Source of the DNA: Thalassobius sp034670005
Lineage (GTDB): Bacteria; Pseudomonadota; Alphaproteobacteria; Rhodobacterales; Rhodobacteraceae
Assembly (NCBI RefSeq): GCF_034670005.1
Contig: NZ_JAXMOH010000003.1
Location: 124,001 to 188,000, forward strand
Length of the DNA stretch: 64,000 nt
Reading direction: 5' to 3'
A model generated the notes under the pieces. That model was not told the DNA's origin. It searched no databases and saw nothing but the letters and a program-made list of their open reading frames with translations. Position numbers and translations under genes: made by a program. This document shows, one piece after another, positions 15,762-24,880 of this stretch (positions are counted from its first letter, which is position 1; every line of letters starts with the position of its first letter).

Positions 15762-15833
15762 GACAGCGGCGCAACGTCCCTGAATATTCTGGTCCGGTTA
15801 CACGGGTTTTACGTGGCCCCTCAATCGACTGGT

Positions 15834-17147
15834 TCAGTCAGTCGCGGCCAAACCTTCGGGCTGTCCTACCACGACGAAGCTCAGATGTTCGGGATCGAGC
15901 AACCGCTTCGCCACCCGGTTCACATCGTCAAGCGTTACCGCATTCACCATGTCGTTCCGAGTGGCGATATAGTCGATCGGCATATCGCTCATCTGCATTG
16001 CAACCATGATATTGGCGATGGCGGAATTGCTGTCGAAACGCAGCGGATAGACCCCGGTCAGGTAGGTTTTTGAATCGTCGAGTTCCTGCTGGGTCACTCC
16101 GTTTTCGGCCAGCCGGACCCATTCATCGCGGATTACCTGCACAGCCTGTGCAATCCGGTCATTGGCCGACGCCACCGATCCCATCCACAGCTTGGCCTGA
16201 TCCTTGTCGGCCAGGAAACTGTAAATACCATAGGTCAGCCCGCGTTTTTCCCGTACTTCCTGCATCAGGCGGCTTTCGAATGACCCACCACCCAGAATGT
16301 TGTCCAACACGAAAGCAGCAAAGAAATCCGGGTCTTCACGGTCGATGCCCTTCTGACCGAAAATCGCTACCGATTGTGGCGTGTCGAACGGCACCACCTT
16401 GACCCCGCCGGGGAAATTCAGCATCGCTGCTCCGACCAGAGGCGCCCCTTTTTCGGGAAGTTCGGCCAACAGGCCATCCATCAAAGTGGCAAGCTCGTCC
16501 GCGTCGATGTCCCCCACCGCCGAGATAAAGACCCGGTCCTTGGCCAGCGCCGACTGATGCGCCGCGATCAGATCGTCGCGGGTCAACGCAGCAACGCTTT
16601 CCAAGGTGCCACTTTGCGGCTGACCATAGGGATGGTCACCAAAGACCATCGTTTGGAATGCGCGGCTGGCAATATCACGGGGGCTTTTCAGATCCGACTT
16701 GATGTTGGACAAAACCTGTGTGCGCACGCGTTCGACCGCATCAGGATCGAAACGGGGATGGATTAATGCATCGCGCAGCAGTGTCATCGTCTGATCGCGG
16801 TTTTCGGTCAGGAACCGTGCCGACACAGATACCGCGTCATCGCTCAGGTTGAAACCGAAACTGGTGGCCAACGATTCGGTGGCACGCGCGAAGGCGCGGG
16901 CATCCATATCCCCGGCGCCTTCTTCCAGCAGGCCAACCATCAGATTGGTCGCACCTTTCTTGCCTGGCAGGTCCAGCGACGCCCCACCCTTGAAGCGGAT
17001 TTCCAGCGACACAAAGGGAATGGAATGGTTTTCCACCAGCCAGGCGTTGAACCCCCCCTTGGAAGTCACGGCCTGAATGTCGACAGCGGCTGCGGCGGGC
17101 AAAGCAGTGAACACCGCGAAAATCAAAGCGATCAGACGTAGGGTCAT
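15834..17147 (-). CDS. M16 peptidase homologue, non-catalytic subunit
   Basis: A 437-residue protein with a signal peptide, MTLRLIALIFAVFTALPAAAA, and the fold pattern of M16 (pitrilysin/processing-peptidase) proteins. The zinc-binding HxxEH motif is absent: at the equivalent place the sequence reads KGATNLMVGLLEEGAGDMD. The arginine/tyrosine pair of the C-terminal half is kept in KRGLTYGIYSF. This is the arrangement of the beta-like, substrate-holding partner of a two-subunit M16 protease. Its ATG overlaps the stop of the catalytic partner by four bases, supporting coupled synthesis of a heterodimer in the periplasm. The substrate is unknown. Confidence 0.88.
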   Translation of the reverse strand: MTLRLIALIFAVFTALPAAAAVDIQAVTSKGGFNAWLVENHSIPFVSLEIRFKGGASLDLPGKKGATNLMVGLLEEGAGDMDARAFARATESLATSFGFNLSDDAVSVSARFLTENRDQTMTLLRDALIHPRFDPDAVERVRTQVLSNIKSDLKSPRDIASRAFQTMVFGDHPYGQPQSGTLESVAALTRDDLIAAHQSALAKDRVFISAVGDIDADELATLMDGLLAELPEKGAPLVGAAMLNFPGGVKVVPFDTPQSVAIFGQKGIDREDPDFFAAFVLDNILGGGSFESRLMQEVREKRGLTYGIYSFLADKDQAKLWMGSVASANDRIAQAVQVIRDEWVRLAENGVTQQELDDSKTYLTGVYPLRFDSNSAIANIMVAMQMSDMPIDYIATRNDMVNAVTLDDVNRVAKRLLDPEHLSFVVVGQPEGLAATD

Positions 17148-18478
17148 TGGGTCACCTCTTCGGTCGTCATCCAGCCGGTGACGGATTGGCGCCGGTCCAA
17201 AACTTCCCTGGCGGCGGCCATGATGTCATCGGCACTGACTGCCTGCAAAATATCGGGCCAGTCCTGCACATCCCCGACCGTCAAGCCCTGCGTCAACGCG
17301 CGCCCATAGCGATTTGCCAGTCCCTGAACATCGTCGCGGGCATAGATTTCCGAAGCGCGAATCTGGGTCTTTATCCGTTCAAGCTGTTCCGGGTCGATGC
17401 CGGTCTTCAGAAACTCGGCCAGGGTCTTATCCATCGCATCTTCGGCTTGTTGCAATGTCACGCCGGGGGCTGGAACCACGACCAGATCAAAGGTTGTGTC
17501 ATCCAGCGACGTGCCTTTGTAAAATGAGCCGACATAGACCGCTGTCTTGCTTTCGAATTGCAATTTTTCGGCCAATACGGACGTCTGGCCGCCACCCAGA
17601 ACCTCGGCCAGCAGAGTCAGAGCCGCAGCTTTTTCCTGTGCGCCGTGATCGCGTTCGGGCGCCAGATAGGACCGGCTGACATACGGTTGTGCCACCCGCG
17701 CATCGCGATAAATCAGTCGCCGTTCGGCGGTCTGCGGCGGTTCCTGGCTTCGATAGCGCGTTTTCGGCAGATCGGGATTGGCGGGGATCGCACCGTAATA
17801 TTTATCGGCCAGGGTTCTGACTTCGTCCGGGGCCACATCACCAGCTACAACCAGGATGGCATTATTGGGGGAATAGTAGGTGCCGTAGAAAGACAACGCA
17901 TCTTCAAGGCTCAGGTCTTCCATTTCGTGGCGCCAGCCGATCACCGGCACGCCATAACGATGATTGAGATATTGCACTGCCGATTTCTGTTCCCGGAACA
18001 ACGCTGAAGGATTGTTTTCGGTGCGCATGTTGCGTTCTTCCAGAATCACATCGCGTTCGGTGGCAATGTCCTTTTCGGTCAATCGCAGATTAACCATCCG
18101 GTCGCTTTCCATCTGCATCATAAGTTCCAGCCGGTCGGCGGCGACGCGTTGATGATAGGCAGTGTAGTCATAGCTGGTGAAAGCATTGTCACGGCCGCCA
18201 TTCTTGGCGACGGTGGCGGAAAATTCACCCGGTGCCAGCTTGTCGGTGCCTTTGAACAGAAGGTGTTCCAGGAAATGCGCCACCCCGGATTGCCCGATTG
18301 GTTCATCCGCCGACCCGGCCCGGTACCAAACCATCTGAACGACGACAGGTGCGCGGTGGTCTTCGATGACCACTACCTCCATTCCGTTGTCCAGTTTGAA
18401 ATTGCTGACTTGATCGTCAGCTAAGGCCGGTAAACTGGCCGCGATGAATGCGGCAAATCCTAAAACGAAACGGATCAT
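17144..18478 (-). CDS. M16 zinc metallopeptidase, catalytic subunit
   Basis: A 444-residue periplasmic zinc protease. A signal peptide (MIRFVLGFAAFIAASLPALA) precedes the peptidase domain. The inverted zinc motif HFLEH is at 68-72, with the catalytic glutamate at 71, and a downstream glutamate in ERDVILEERNM is the likely third ligand. The C-terminal M16 half contains the YVSRSYLAP stretch. AGGAGA lies six bases before the ATG at 18478, so I reject the frame extension to 18505. It is the first gene of a two-gene M16 unit and follows bamF and lspA on the same strand, suggesting envelope maintenance. Confidence 0.92.
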   Translation of the reverse strand: MIRFVLGFAAFIAASLPALADDQVSNFKLDNGMEVVVIEDHRAPVVVQMVWYRAGSADEPIGQSGVAHFLEHLLFKGTDKLAPGEFSATVAKNGGRDNAFTSYDYTAYHQRVAADRLELMMQMESDRMVNLRLTEKDIATERDVILEERNMRTENNPSALFREQKSAVQYLNHRYGVPVIGWRHEMEDLSLEDALSFYGTYYSPNNAILVVAGDVAPDEVRTLADKYYGAIPANPDLPKTRYRSQEPPQTAERRLIYRDARVAQPYVSRSYLAPERDHGAQEKAAALTLLAEVLGGGQTSVLAEKLQFESKTAVYVGSFYKGTSLDDTTFDLVVVPAPGVTLQQAEDAMDKTLAEFLKTGIDPEQLERIKTQIRASEIYARDDVQGLANRYGRALTQGLTVGDVQDWPDILQAVSADDIMAAAREVLDRRQSVTGWMTTEEVTQ

Positions 18479-18698
18479 GGCGGTTCTCCTGTCGATCAAC
18501 GGCAAGATACGCGCTCATCGGGGGGCTGCAAGGGCGGTTACGAGGATGTGAAGTGGTTGGTTCCGATTTGTGAAGCGCGGCCATCGGCGGTCATCCCCGC
18601 GATGTGGGCTTTTTCACCCGATATTTCGGCTCGAAGCATTCCTGCGCACCGGGTTCCACAACGCGGCGCGATTGGTAATTTTTTTGTTTGGCCGGTGC

Positions 18699-19220
18699 TT
18701 AGCGGTCGTAGGGCGGTGCAGTGGGGGTGGCGACGCCACGACGGCGCCACGAGTCCTGCTCCGCATGGGCGTTTAGCTTTTGTCGCTCATAGGCTTGGGC
18801 ATAGCGGTCGACCTTGACGATGCGAATCTTGGTGAAACGCGACTTGCGGCGGCGGAAATCTTCGTCTTCTGCAGCGAGCGTTTCGCGGATATCGGACGGT
18901 ACGCCTTTGCGGCTTGAATGATTGACCAAGGCACTATCGGCGGCCGGAATACCCGCCCCCGGTTGCCGGGCAGATGCGCGTCCGCCAAGCGCCGCGATGC
19001 CATCTCCAAGCGGATCCTGATCGGTCAGGTTGCTACCGCCCGGTGTTGGTGCCGGTAGGGCCGTGTAATCTTTCGGGGCCTGCAATTCCTTGCCTGGAAG
19101 GATTGAGAACTCATCTGGTCCATCGGTGAAAGAGCGCAGATCGCGCAGGGAAATATCCCGTTCCTCCCCCGAACAGGCCGCCAGGACCAGACCTGCGATC
19201 AACAACCACGCGCGCGGCAT
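18699..19220 (-). CDS. bamF: BamF-like lipoprotein (DUF3035)
   Basis: A 173-residue outer-membrane lipoprotein. The signal peptide ends in a lipobox, LVLAAC, with the lipidated cysteine at 16. The following PDEFSILPGKELQAPKDY stretch is the signature of DUF3035, described as BamF, a component of the outer-membrane protein assembly machine in alphaproteobacteria. The rest is polar and probably disordered. The frame can start at a GTG (19226), but GGAGG sits six bases from the ATG at 19220, so I choose the latter. It follows lspA, which matures lipoproteins, and precedes the M16 pair. Confidence 0.85.
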   Translation of the reverse strand: MPRAWLLIAGLVLAACSGEERDISLRDLRSFTDGPDEFSILPGKELQAPKDYTALPAPTPGGSNLTDQDPLGDGIAALGGRASARQPGAGIPAADSALVNHSSRKGVPSDIRETLAAEDEDFRRRKSRFTKIRIVKVDRYAQAYERQKLNAHAEQDSWRRRGVATPTAPPYDR

Positions 19221-19272
19221 TGCCACCCTCCAGAAACATCCGAACCCGTCTTAGCCGATTGTTTCGGCCCCG

Positions 19273-19743
19273 TCACGCGGCCTTTTTTGTTCCGCCCCAA
19301 AGAACCAGCCCAAAAGCGCCGATGAAGATAGCGATATCGGCCACATTAAAAGCGTAGGGGTTGGAAATGCCACAGCAGGACATGTTGATGAAATCGGCGA
19401 CGGCACCGTATAGCAGGCGGTCTACCACATTGCCCAAGGCACCGCCGATCAGCAGGCCCGCAGAAACCAGCCCGATCCGACCGGGCCGGTCCCGACCTAC
19501 CCACCAAAGCACGGCCATGCAGATAATCAGCGCCAATGCGATCAGGCCCCAACGGACCAGATTGGAACTTTGCGAAAACAGCCCGAAATTGACGCCGTAA
19601 TTCCACGCCATACGCAGGTTCAGAAACGGGGGAAAAATGTCTAGTTCCCCGCGCAGACGCAGATTCAGCATATGCACGACTATATATTTACTGGCCTGAT
19701 CGGCCAGAAAGGTCCAGAACCCTGCCCAGAACACGGTGATCAT
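19273..19743 (-). CDS. lspA: Signal peptidase II (prolipoprotein signal peptidase)
   Basis: A 156-residue inner-membrane aspartyl protease that removes the signal peptide of lipid-modified prolipoproteins. Four membrane segments are visible. The catalytic aspartates lie in GNVVDR (108) and FNVADIAI (136), and WNYGVNFGLF matches the conserved N-x-G-x-x-F region. The frame extends upstream to 19848 through a TTG that overlaps the purH stop, and another ATG lies at 19827. The family normally begins just before the first membrane helix, so I choose 19743, which has GAGGACGAG upstream. The longer starts would add 28-35 residues. Confidence 0.9.
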   Translation of the reverse strand: MITVFWAGFWTFLADQASKYIVVHMLNLRLRGELDIFPPFLNLRMAWNYGVNFGLFSQSSNLVRWGLIALALIICMAVLWWVGRDRPGRIGLVSAGLLIGGALGNVVDRLLYGAVADFINMSCCGISNPYAFNVADIAIFIGAFGLVLWGGTKKAA

Positions 19744-19844
19744 CTGCTCGTCCTCGATGCCGGGCGCTGTGGCGCCTCTTTTTTTGGCGGTTTCAGGCGA
19801 GTTTAGCACAGACACGCCAGAAACCATTGCTTTTTCTTTACGAT

Positions 19845-21434
19845 TCAATGACGGAAATGCCGCATGCCGGTCAAGACCATTGCCAGGCCCGCTTCGTCGG
19901 CGGCCGCGATCACCTCGTCGTCGCGCATCGACCCGCCCGGCTGGATGACGCAGGACGCGCCGGCGGCAGCCGCTTCCAGCAGGCCGTCGGCGAAGGGGAA
20001 GAACGCGTCGGAGGCCACGGCCGACCCCTTGGTAAGCGGCTCGGCCAAGCCCAGGGCCTCGGCCATGCGTTCGGCCTTCTTGGCGGCGATCAGTGCCGAA
20101 TCGACCCTGCTCATCTGGCCCGCGCCGACGCCGACTGTGGCACCATCCTTGACGTAGACGATGGCATTCGACTTGACGTGCTTGGCGACTTTCCAGGCGA
20201 ACAGCAGGTCTTTCATCTGTTCATCGGTCGGCGCGATCTTGGTCACCACCTTCAGGTCGTCCATGCCGATGAAACCGTTGTCGCGGTCCTGCACCAACAT
20301 ACCGCCCGACACCTGGCGATAGGTCAGGCCGGGGGCCGAAGTATCGGCCAGTTCCGGTGTAATCAGCAGGCGCAGGTTCTTTTTCTTGGCAAAGATTTCC
20401 TGCGCCGCCTCATCCGCGCCCGGCGCAATGACGACTTCGGTGAAGATCTCGGTGATCTTGGTCGCGGTGGCCGCATCCAACGGTTGGTTCAGCGCCACGA
20501 TGCCACCGAAAGCCGAGGTGCGGTCGCAGTCGAAGGCGTTGGAATAGGCGTCTTCCAGCGTTGCGCCACGGGCCACGCCGCAAGGGTTGGCGTGTTTGAT
20601 GATGGCGCAGGCCGGGCCGTCCTGGGCCGCGAATTCCGACACCAGTTCGAACGCCGCGTCGGTGTCGTTGATGTTGTTGTAGCTCAGTTCCTTGCCCTGC
20701 AACTGCTTGGCCACGGCAACACCGGGGCGGTTCGACCCGTCGGTGTAGAAGGCCGCCTTCTGATGCGAGTTTTCGCCATAGCGCAGCGATTGCGCGAAAG
20801 TGCCGGCAAAAACGCGGCGGCGCGGGGTTTCTTCGCCGATCGCATTGGCCATCCAGGTGCTGACGGCAGCGTCGTAAGCGCCGGTGCGGGCATAGGCGAT
20901 CTGCGCCAGCTTCTGCCGGAAGGCGCGGGAGGTCTGGCCGTCATTGGCGTCCAGCTCGGCCAGCAGCGCGTCGTAATCCTCGACATCCACAACGGTGGTG
21001 ACGAAACCGTGGTTTTTGGCTGCGGCGCGGATCATCGCCGGACCGCCGATATCGATGTTTTCGATGCAGGTGTCGTAATCGGCACCCTTGGCCACGGTTT
21101 CCTCGAACGGGTAGAGGTTCACCACCAGCAGGTCGATGCCGCCAATGCCGTGTTCGTCCATCGCGGCGACGTGATCCGCGTTGTCGCGTAGCGCCAGCAG
21201 ACCGCCATGCACCTTGGGGTGCAGCGTCTTGACCCGGCCGTCCATCATTTCGGGGAAACCGGTGACCTCGGCCACATCCTTGACCTCCAGCCCCGCCTCG
21301 CGCATTGCCTTGGCGCTGCCGCCGGTGGAGAGCAGTTCCACCCCGCGGTCGGACAAGGCTTTGGCCAGCGCGATCAGGCCGGTTTTGTCGGATACGGAAA
21401 TCAGCGCGCGGCGCACGGGGTATAGGTCGGTCAT
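19845..21434 (-). CDS. purH: Bifunctional AICAR transformylase/IMP cyclohydrolase
   Basis: A 529-residue cytosolic enzyme catalysing the last two steps of de novo purine synthesis: formyl transfer from 10-formyl-THF to AICAR and ring closure to IMP. The N-terminal IMP cyclohydrolase domain (about 1-200) starts with RRALISVSDKTGL and contains STGGSAKAM. The transformylase domain contains the IIKHANPCGVA motif with the catalytic Lys-His pair. Length equals the family norm. The ATG at 21434 gives the standard N-terminus; the frame reaching 21668 is not supported. It follows a heparinase-like gene by 20 bases and precedes lspA on the same strand. Confidence 0.97.
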   Translation of the reverse strand: MTDLYPVRRALISVSDKTGLIALAKALSDRGVELLSTGGSAKAMREAGLEVKDVAEVTGFPEMMDGRVKTLHPKVHGGLLALRDNADHVAAMDEHGIGGIDLLVVNLYPFEETVAKGADYDTCIENIDIGGPAMIRAAAKNHGFVTTVVDVEDYDALLAELDANDGQTSRAFRQKLAQIAYARTGAYDAAVSTWMANAIGEETPRRRVFAGTFAQSLRYGENSHQKAAFYTDGSNRPGVAVAKQLQGKELSYNNINDTDAAFELVSEFAAQDGPACAIIKHANPCGVARGATLEDAYSNAFDCDRTSAFGGIVALNQPLDAATATKITEIFTEVVIAPGADEAAQEIFAKKKNLRLLITPELADTSAPGLTYRQVSGGMLVQDRDNGFIGMDDLKVVTKIAPTDEQMKDLLFAWKVAKHVKSNAIVYVKDGATVGVGAGQMSRVDSALIAAKKAERMAEALGLAEPLTKGSAVASDAFFPFADGLLEAAAAGASCVIQPGGSMRDDEVIAAADEAGLAMVLTGMRHFRH

Positions 21435-21454
21435 AGGGCAGCTCTCTGCTTGGT

Positions 21455-23188
21455 TCAGGTCAGGTCCGGCTCGTCCCGGTTCAGGTCGCGGATGCTGATT
21501 GGCGTGTCTTGCGCTTTGGCAAGCGACCACCGGGTGCGCGTCGCATAATCCATTGCGCGACCGGATAAAACGATTTGTTTGGTCGCACGGGGTCGTAAAC
21601 GGCCTTTTTCCAGATAAACCGACGGCTCCAGCGCCATATTCATCTTGGCGTCGTGCCGGAACACCCATAATTCGCCGCTTTTCAGCGCCAGCGAAATCGC
21701 CGCCCCGCCCATGTCGATGGTGGCATCGACCTCGGGGTGCAGATGAAACCGAACCTGAAACGGCACGCCTTGCAGCTGCGACCGCGTCATTGCCTTGTCG
21801 AACTTTTGCCGCGCTGCCGGTTCAATGGCGACCAGCAGGTCTTCGCCGACCACGCCGCGTCCGTCGAATGTCAATTCCAGCGTACGGGCATGGGTCAACC
21901 CGTGGGTTTTGACATAGCCGTCTTGTCCGCCCTCAAAACGCACCCCGTCCGAGGCCTGAGACAATTGCACCGGTACGTTTCTCGGTACGTCGACCAACAT
22001 GTCGGTTTTCGCTGTGCTGGCCCCGAAGCGTGAACTGGAGTAGCCCTCGATGGATAGGGTGGAATGGCTGGGCGTAGCGCGTCCGGCCCGGCGCCATTCG
22101 GCCCCGAATACCGCACCTGATCCGCAATTGACCACCAGTGGACGACGGCCCGAAGTGAGCTCGAACGCCAGGGTCGAGGCATGGGCGTTGCCCGACGCCC
22201 TGGCTCCGGGCGGCGCGGCGGCGTCGATGATGATGCTGGTGCGCCCGGCGCTGAGCCTTGCATAACCCATCGCAAGGCCGTCGAAATGCCGGTCCTTTAC
22301 CCCCGAGGCCGCCAGCGCCGCGTCAAGTCGTCCTTCGATGCCGCGCCCGCCGCCATGAAAACGCGCCAACCCACCATCTGCATGGCGCAGTGTGCGCAGG
22401 GTCGGCGCGATCCGTTCTATCGCGGCGGCGTGTTCCCGCCCGACCCGATGGTCGGTTTCCAGCAAGGCCGCCGCAGTCCATGTCAGCAGGGTGAAGACTT
22501 CCAGTAGCTCTTCTGGATTGCGGGTCGGGATGCCGCCCTGATCGTCCACTTGGGTCCGGCATTCCCTTTCCAGGGCTTTAACGGCCGGGGACACGTGTTT
22601 TTCCATGCCTTCCAGCGCCAGTCCGGCATAGATCAGCCCGGTCAGCGCCTCGAACCGGGGCAGGCCCGAGGTCGCCTTGTGCCAGCGCCGGTTAAGGAAA
22701 ATCGTCTGATGCGCCAGTGACCGGTAAAACGCTTCGGAGGCGTCCTTATCCTGACCACGCAGCACGAACAGGGCGTGGTGAATCCAGCGGATGATGCGGC
22801 GACCGGTCAGGTCGGGCGTCCAACCCGGACCTTTGCCAGTGCCGTAACGGTCAATCCATGACCACAGCCAGTCGGAAGCCAGGTCGCGGGTTTGCGGATC
22901 GCCCACGGCGGCCAGATCGTCAAGCCAGACAAAGCCGTGGGTTTCTGCCTCGAACATCGTATCGGGGGCGTCGATATCCCAAAGCCGCACTCCCTTGGCT
23001 TCGATCAGATGGCCGGCGAACAAGTAATTTCCTGCCAGCAATTGCCGCCCCCGGGCGAAGGACCCGATGGTGCGTGGTTCCGGTTGGCTGACGAATCCAG
23101 TGGCAGGGCGCGCAAGGCTGCTCCACCGCGCATGCAGGTGGTGCATCCAGCGCGCAGTACGCGCCGATAAACCTTTGCGATGGGACAT
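21455..23188 (-). CDS. Heparinase II/III family protein
   Basis: A 577-residue protein with the heparinase II/III plan: an all-helical (alpha/alpha toroid) N-terminal region of about 320 residues (for example WLWSWIDRYGTGKGPGW and RRIIRWIHHALFVLRGQ), and a beta-sandwich C-terminal region with the characteristic HASTLAFELTSGRRPLVVNCGSG and SHSTLSIEGYSSS stretches. Characterised members are polysaccharide lyases; in alphaproteobacteria this conserved gene next to rsmB and purH has no defined substrate. AAGAGGCAG precedes the ATG. No obvious signal peptide is visible, so a cytoplasmic location is possible. It is probably co-transcribed with rsmB upstream and purH downstream. Confidence 0.85.
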   Translation of the reverse strand: MSHRKGLSARTARWMHHLHARWSSLARPATGFVSQPEPRTIGSFARGRQLLAGNYLFAGHLIEAKGVRLWDIDAPDTMFEAETHGFVWLDDLAAVGDPQTRDLASDWLWSWIDRYGTGKGPGWTPDLTGRRIIRWIHHALFVLRGQDKDASEAFYRSLAHQTIFLNRRWHKATSGLPRFEALTGLIYAGLALEGMEKHVSPAVKALERECRTQVDDQGGIPTRNPEELLEVFTLLTWTAAALLETDHRVGREHAAAIERIAPTLRTLRHADGGLARFHGGGRGIEGRLDAALAASGVKDRHFDGLAMGYARLSAGRTSIIIDAAAPPGARASGNAHASTLAFELTSGRRPLVVNCGSGAVFGAEWRRAGRATPSHSTLSIEGYSSSRFGASTAKTDMLVDVPRNVPVQLSQASDGVRFEGGQDGYVKTHGLTHARTLELTFDGRGVVGEDLLVAIEPAARQKFDKAMTRSQLQGVPFQVRFHLHPEVDATIDMGGAAISLALKSGELWVFRHDAKMNMALEPSVYLEKGRLRPRATKQIVLSGRAMDYATRTRWSLAKAQDTPISIRDLNRDEPDLT

Positions 23189-23290
23189 CAGCTCTGCCTC
23201 TTGCGCTCTGACGGCGGAATTGGCGCGAGGATAACCCGCAACATGGCATCTGTCACCGATGAAAACCGGGACGGCGGGAATTCAGCCCGG

Positions 23291-24559
23291 TTAGGTTGTC
23301 AGGCAGGCCATATAGAACCCGTCCATCCCGCCCTGTTCGGCCCAGTAATCGGGGCGCAGGCGTAACCCGCCTTCTTCTGTAATCCAGTCCGGATCGACGC
23401 CGGGCAAGTCCAGCCTGCTGCGGTCGATTTTCAGATCGGGATGGCGGGACAATGCGTCTTCGGCCTGGCATTCGCCTTCGTCCGGCAGCAGCGAACAGGT
23501 ACAGAAAACCAACCGTCCGCCCGGTTTCAGCAAGGTCAGAGCATGATCGATCATCTGTTCCTGCAAATCGATCAGGGCACCGAATTCCGACCCGTCTTTG
23601 GCCAGCGGCAGATCAGGATGACGCCGGATCGTGCCGGTGGCCGAACAAGGCGCATCAAGCAAGATCGCGTCGTACCGGCCCTGGTGATCCAGCGCGTCGC
23701 CGGTGATCAGCCGGGCCTGTAACCCGGTGCGGGTCAGATTTTCCGCCACCCGGGCAATCCGTGATTCCGACAGGTCAATCGCGGTCACATCGGCCCCGGT
23801 CGCGGCCAGTTGCATGGTCTTGCCACCCGGTGCGGCGCACATGTCGAGAACGATTTCGCCGGGTTGCGCATTCAGCACCTTGGCAGGCAGGGCGGCGGCG
23901 GCATCCTGTACCCACCAGTCCCCGGCATCAAATCCCGGCAAGGCCGAAACCTGACCGGCCTGCTGCAACCGCACCGATCCGGTCGGCAACAGGGTGCCGC
24001 CGGTGGCTGCCGCCACTGCTTCGGCGTCACTCTTGGCGGTCAGATCCAGCGGTGCACCGTTGAAATGGGCCTGTTCGAACCCCGCTACCACATCGCCGCT
24101 ATAGGCCATCACCAAAGGATCGCGCAGCCATTTTGGCAGCCTTGGCGCGCGCAAATGGGTCCAAGCTTCGGGCCCGGTCGCCGCGATCTTGCGCAGTACC
24201 GCATTGACCATGCCCTTCATCGGTTGGGTGCGCTTGTCCTGGGCGGTCAGGTTAACCGCCTCATTGACCACGCCGTGGGCATCGCCACCCTGACACAGTT
24301 CCACAGTGGCCAGCCGCAGGACGTTGCGCACACTTAGCGGCGGATTCTTTCGCAGGTGTTTCTGCAACAGCCGGTCGGCCCGTTCCAGCCCACGCATCGT
24401 TTCCAATGCCAGCCGCTGCGCCCGCGCCCGGTCGGCTGGGTCCAGCCCCTGTAAAACTCCCTGTCCCAGCAGTTCGGACATCAACCGGTTTTCGCCCAGC
24501 ACCTCGTTCAACAGGGTCAGGGCGGCACTACGGGCGGTTTGTTTGGGCTGGGGCGACAT
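23291..24559 (-). CDS. rsmB: RsmB-like 16S rRNA (cytosine-5) methyltransferase
   Basis: A 422-residue SAM-dependent RNA methyltransferase. The N-terminal NusB-like domain (about 1-140) includes RSAALTLLNEVLGENR. The catalytic Rossmann domain has DMCAAPGGKTMQLAA for SAM binding and two active-site cysteines, in DAPCSATGTIRRHPD and FCTCSLLPDEGE. This matches RsmB/Fmu, which methylates C967 of E. coli 16S rRNA. The ATG at 24559 has AAGAGACCC upstream; the longer frame to 24862 overlaps the divergent DUF1674 gene and is rejected. It is divergent from that gene and heads the leftward cluster. Confidence 0.9.
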   Translation of the reverse strand: MSPQPKQTARSAALTLLNEVLGENRLMSELLGQGVLQGLDPADRARAQRLALETMRGLERADRLLQKHLRKNPPLSVRNVLRLATVELCQGGDAHGVVNEAVNLTAQDKRTQPMKGMVNAVLRKIAATGPEAWTHLRAPRLPKWLRDPLVMAYSGDVVAGFEQAHFNGAPLDLTAKSDAEAVAAATGGTLLPTGSVRLQQAGQVSALPGFDAGDWWVQDAAAALPAKVLNAQPGEIVLDMCAAPGGKTMQLAATGADVTAIDLSESRIARVAENLTRTGLQARLITGDALDHQGRYDAILLDAPCSATGTIRRHPDLPLAKDGSEFGALIDLQEQMIDHALTLLKPGGRLVFCTCSLLPDEGECQAEDALSRHPDLKIDRSRLDLPGVDPDWITEEGGLRLRPDYWAEQGGMDGFYMACLTT

Positions 24560-24624
24560 GGGTCTCTTTGCTCTTTTAGGATGGGGGCGTATATCAAGGG
24601 GCGACGCCAAGAGGAAGAGACGCA

Positions 24625-24807
24625 ATGAGCGAGACCCGCAAAGACCTGCCCGCCGCCGCCATCCGTGCGCTGGCCGAGGCCGAGGAACGCCGCAAGAAAG
24701 CCGAAGCCGAGGCGAAAAACATGCCCAAGGAATTGGGCGGGCGCGACGGCCCGGAACCGGTGCGCTATGGCGATTGGGAAAAGAAGGGCATCGCAATCGA
24801 TTTTTGA
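24625..24807 (+). CDS. DUF1674 protein (SDHAF4-like succinate dehydrogenase assembly factor)
   Basis: A 60-residue protein. The charged N-terminal helix (ALAEAEERRKKAEAEAK) and the C-terminal PKELGGRDGPEPVRYGDWE segment are the full DUF1674/SDHAF4 signature. In mitochondria SDHAF4 binds the flavinylated SDHA subunit during complex II assembly; a corresponding role in the bacterium is inferred. GAGGAAGAGACGCA precedes the ATG. It is divergent from rsmB with a 65-base gap, so the two promoters overlap. Confidence 0.88.
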   Translation: MSETRKDLPAAAIRALAEAEERRKKAEAEAKNMPKELGGRDGPEPVRYGDWEKKGIAIDF

Positions 24808-24880
24808 GGTTGGGGTGGCTGAAACCAGAGGTCTGGAAGGTGAGCGAAGCTGGCTTCTGCACAGCCGCATGTCTGTTGGA

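Noticed and set aside
19827..21191. A 454-codon open frame on the plus strand opposite purH
   Set aside because: It is antisense to a complete PurH with no protein-family signature; a product of third-position GC bias.
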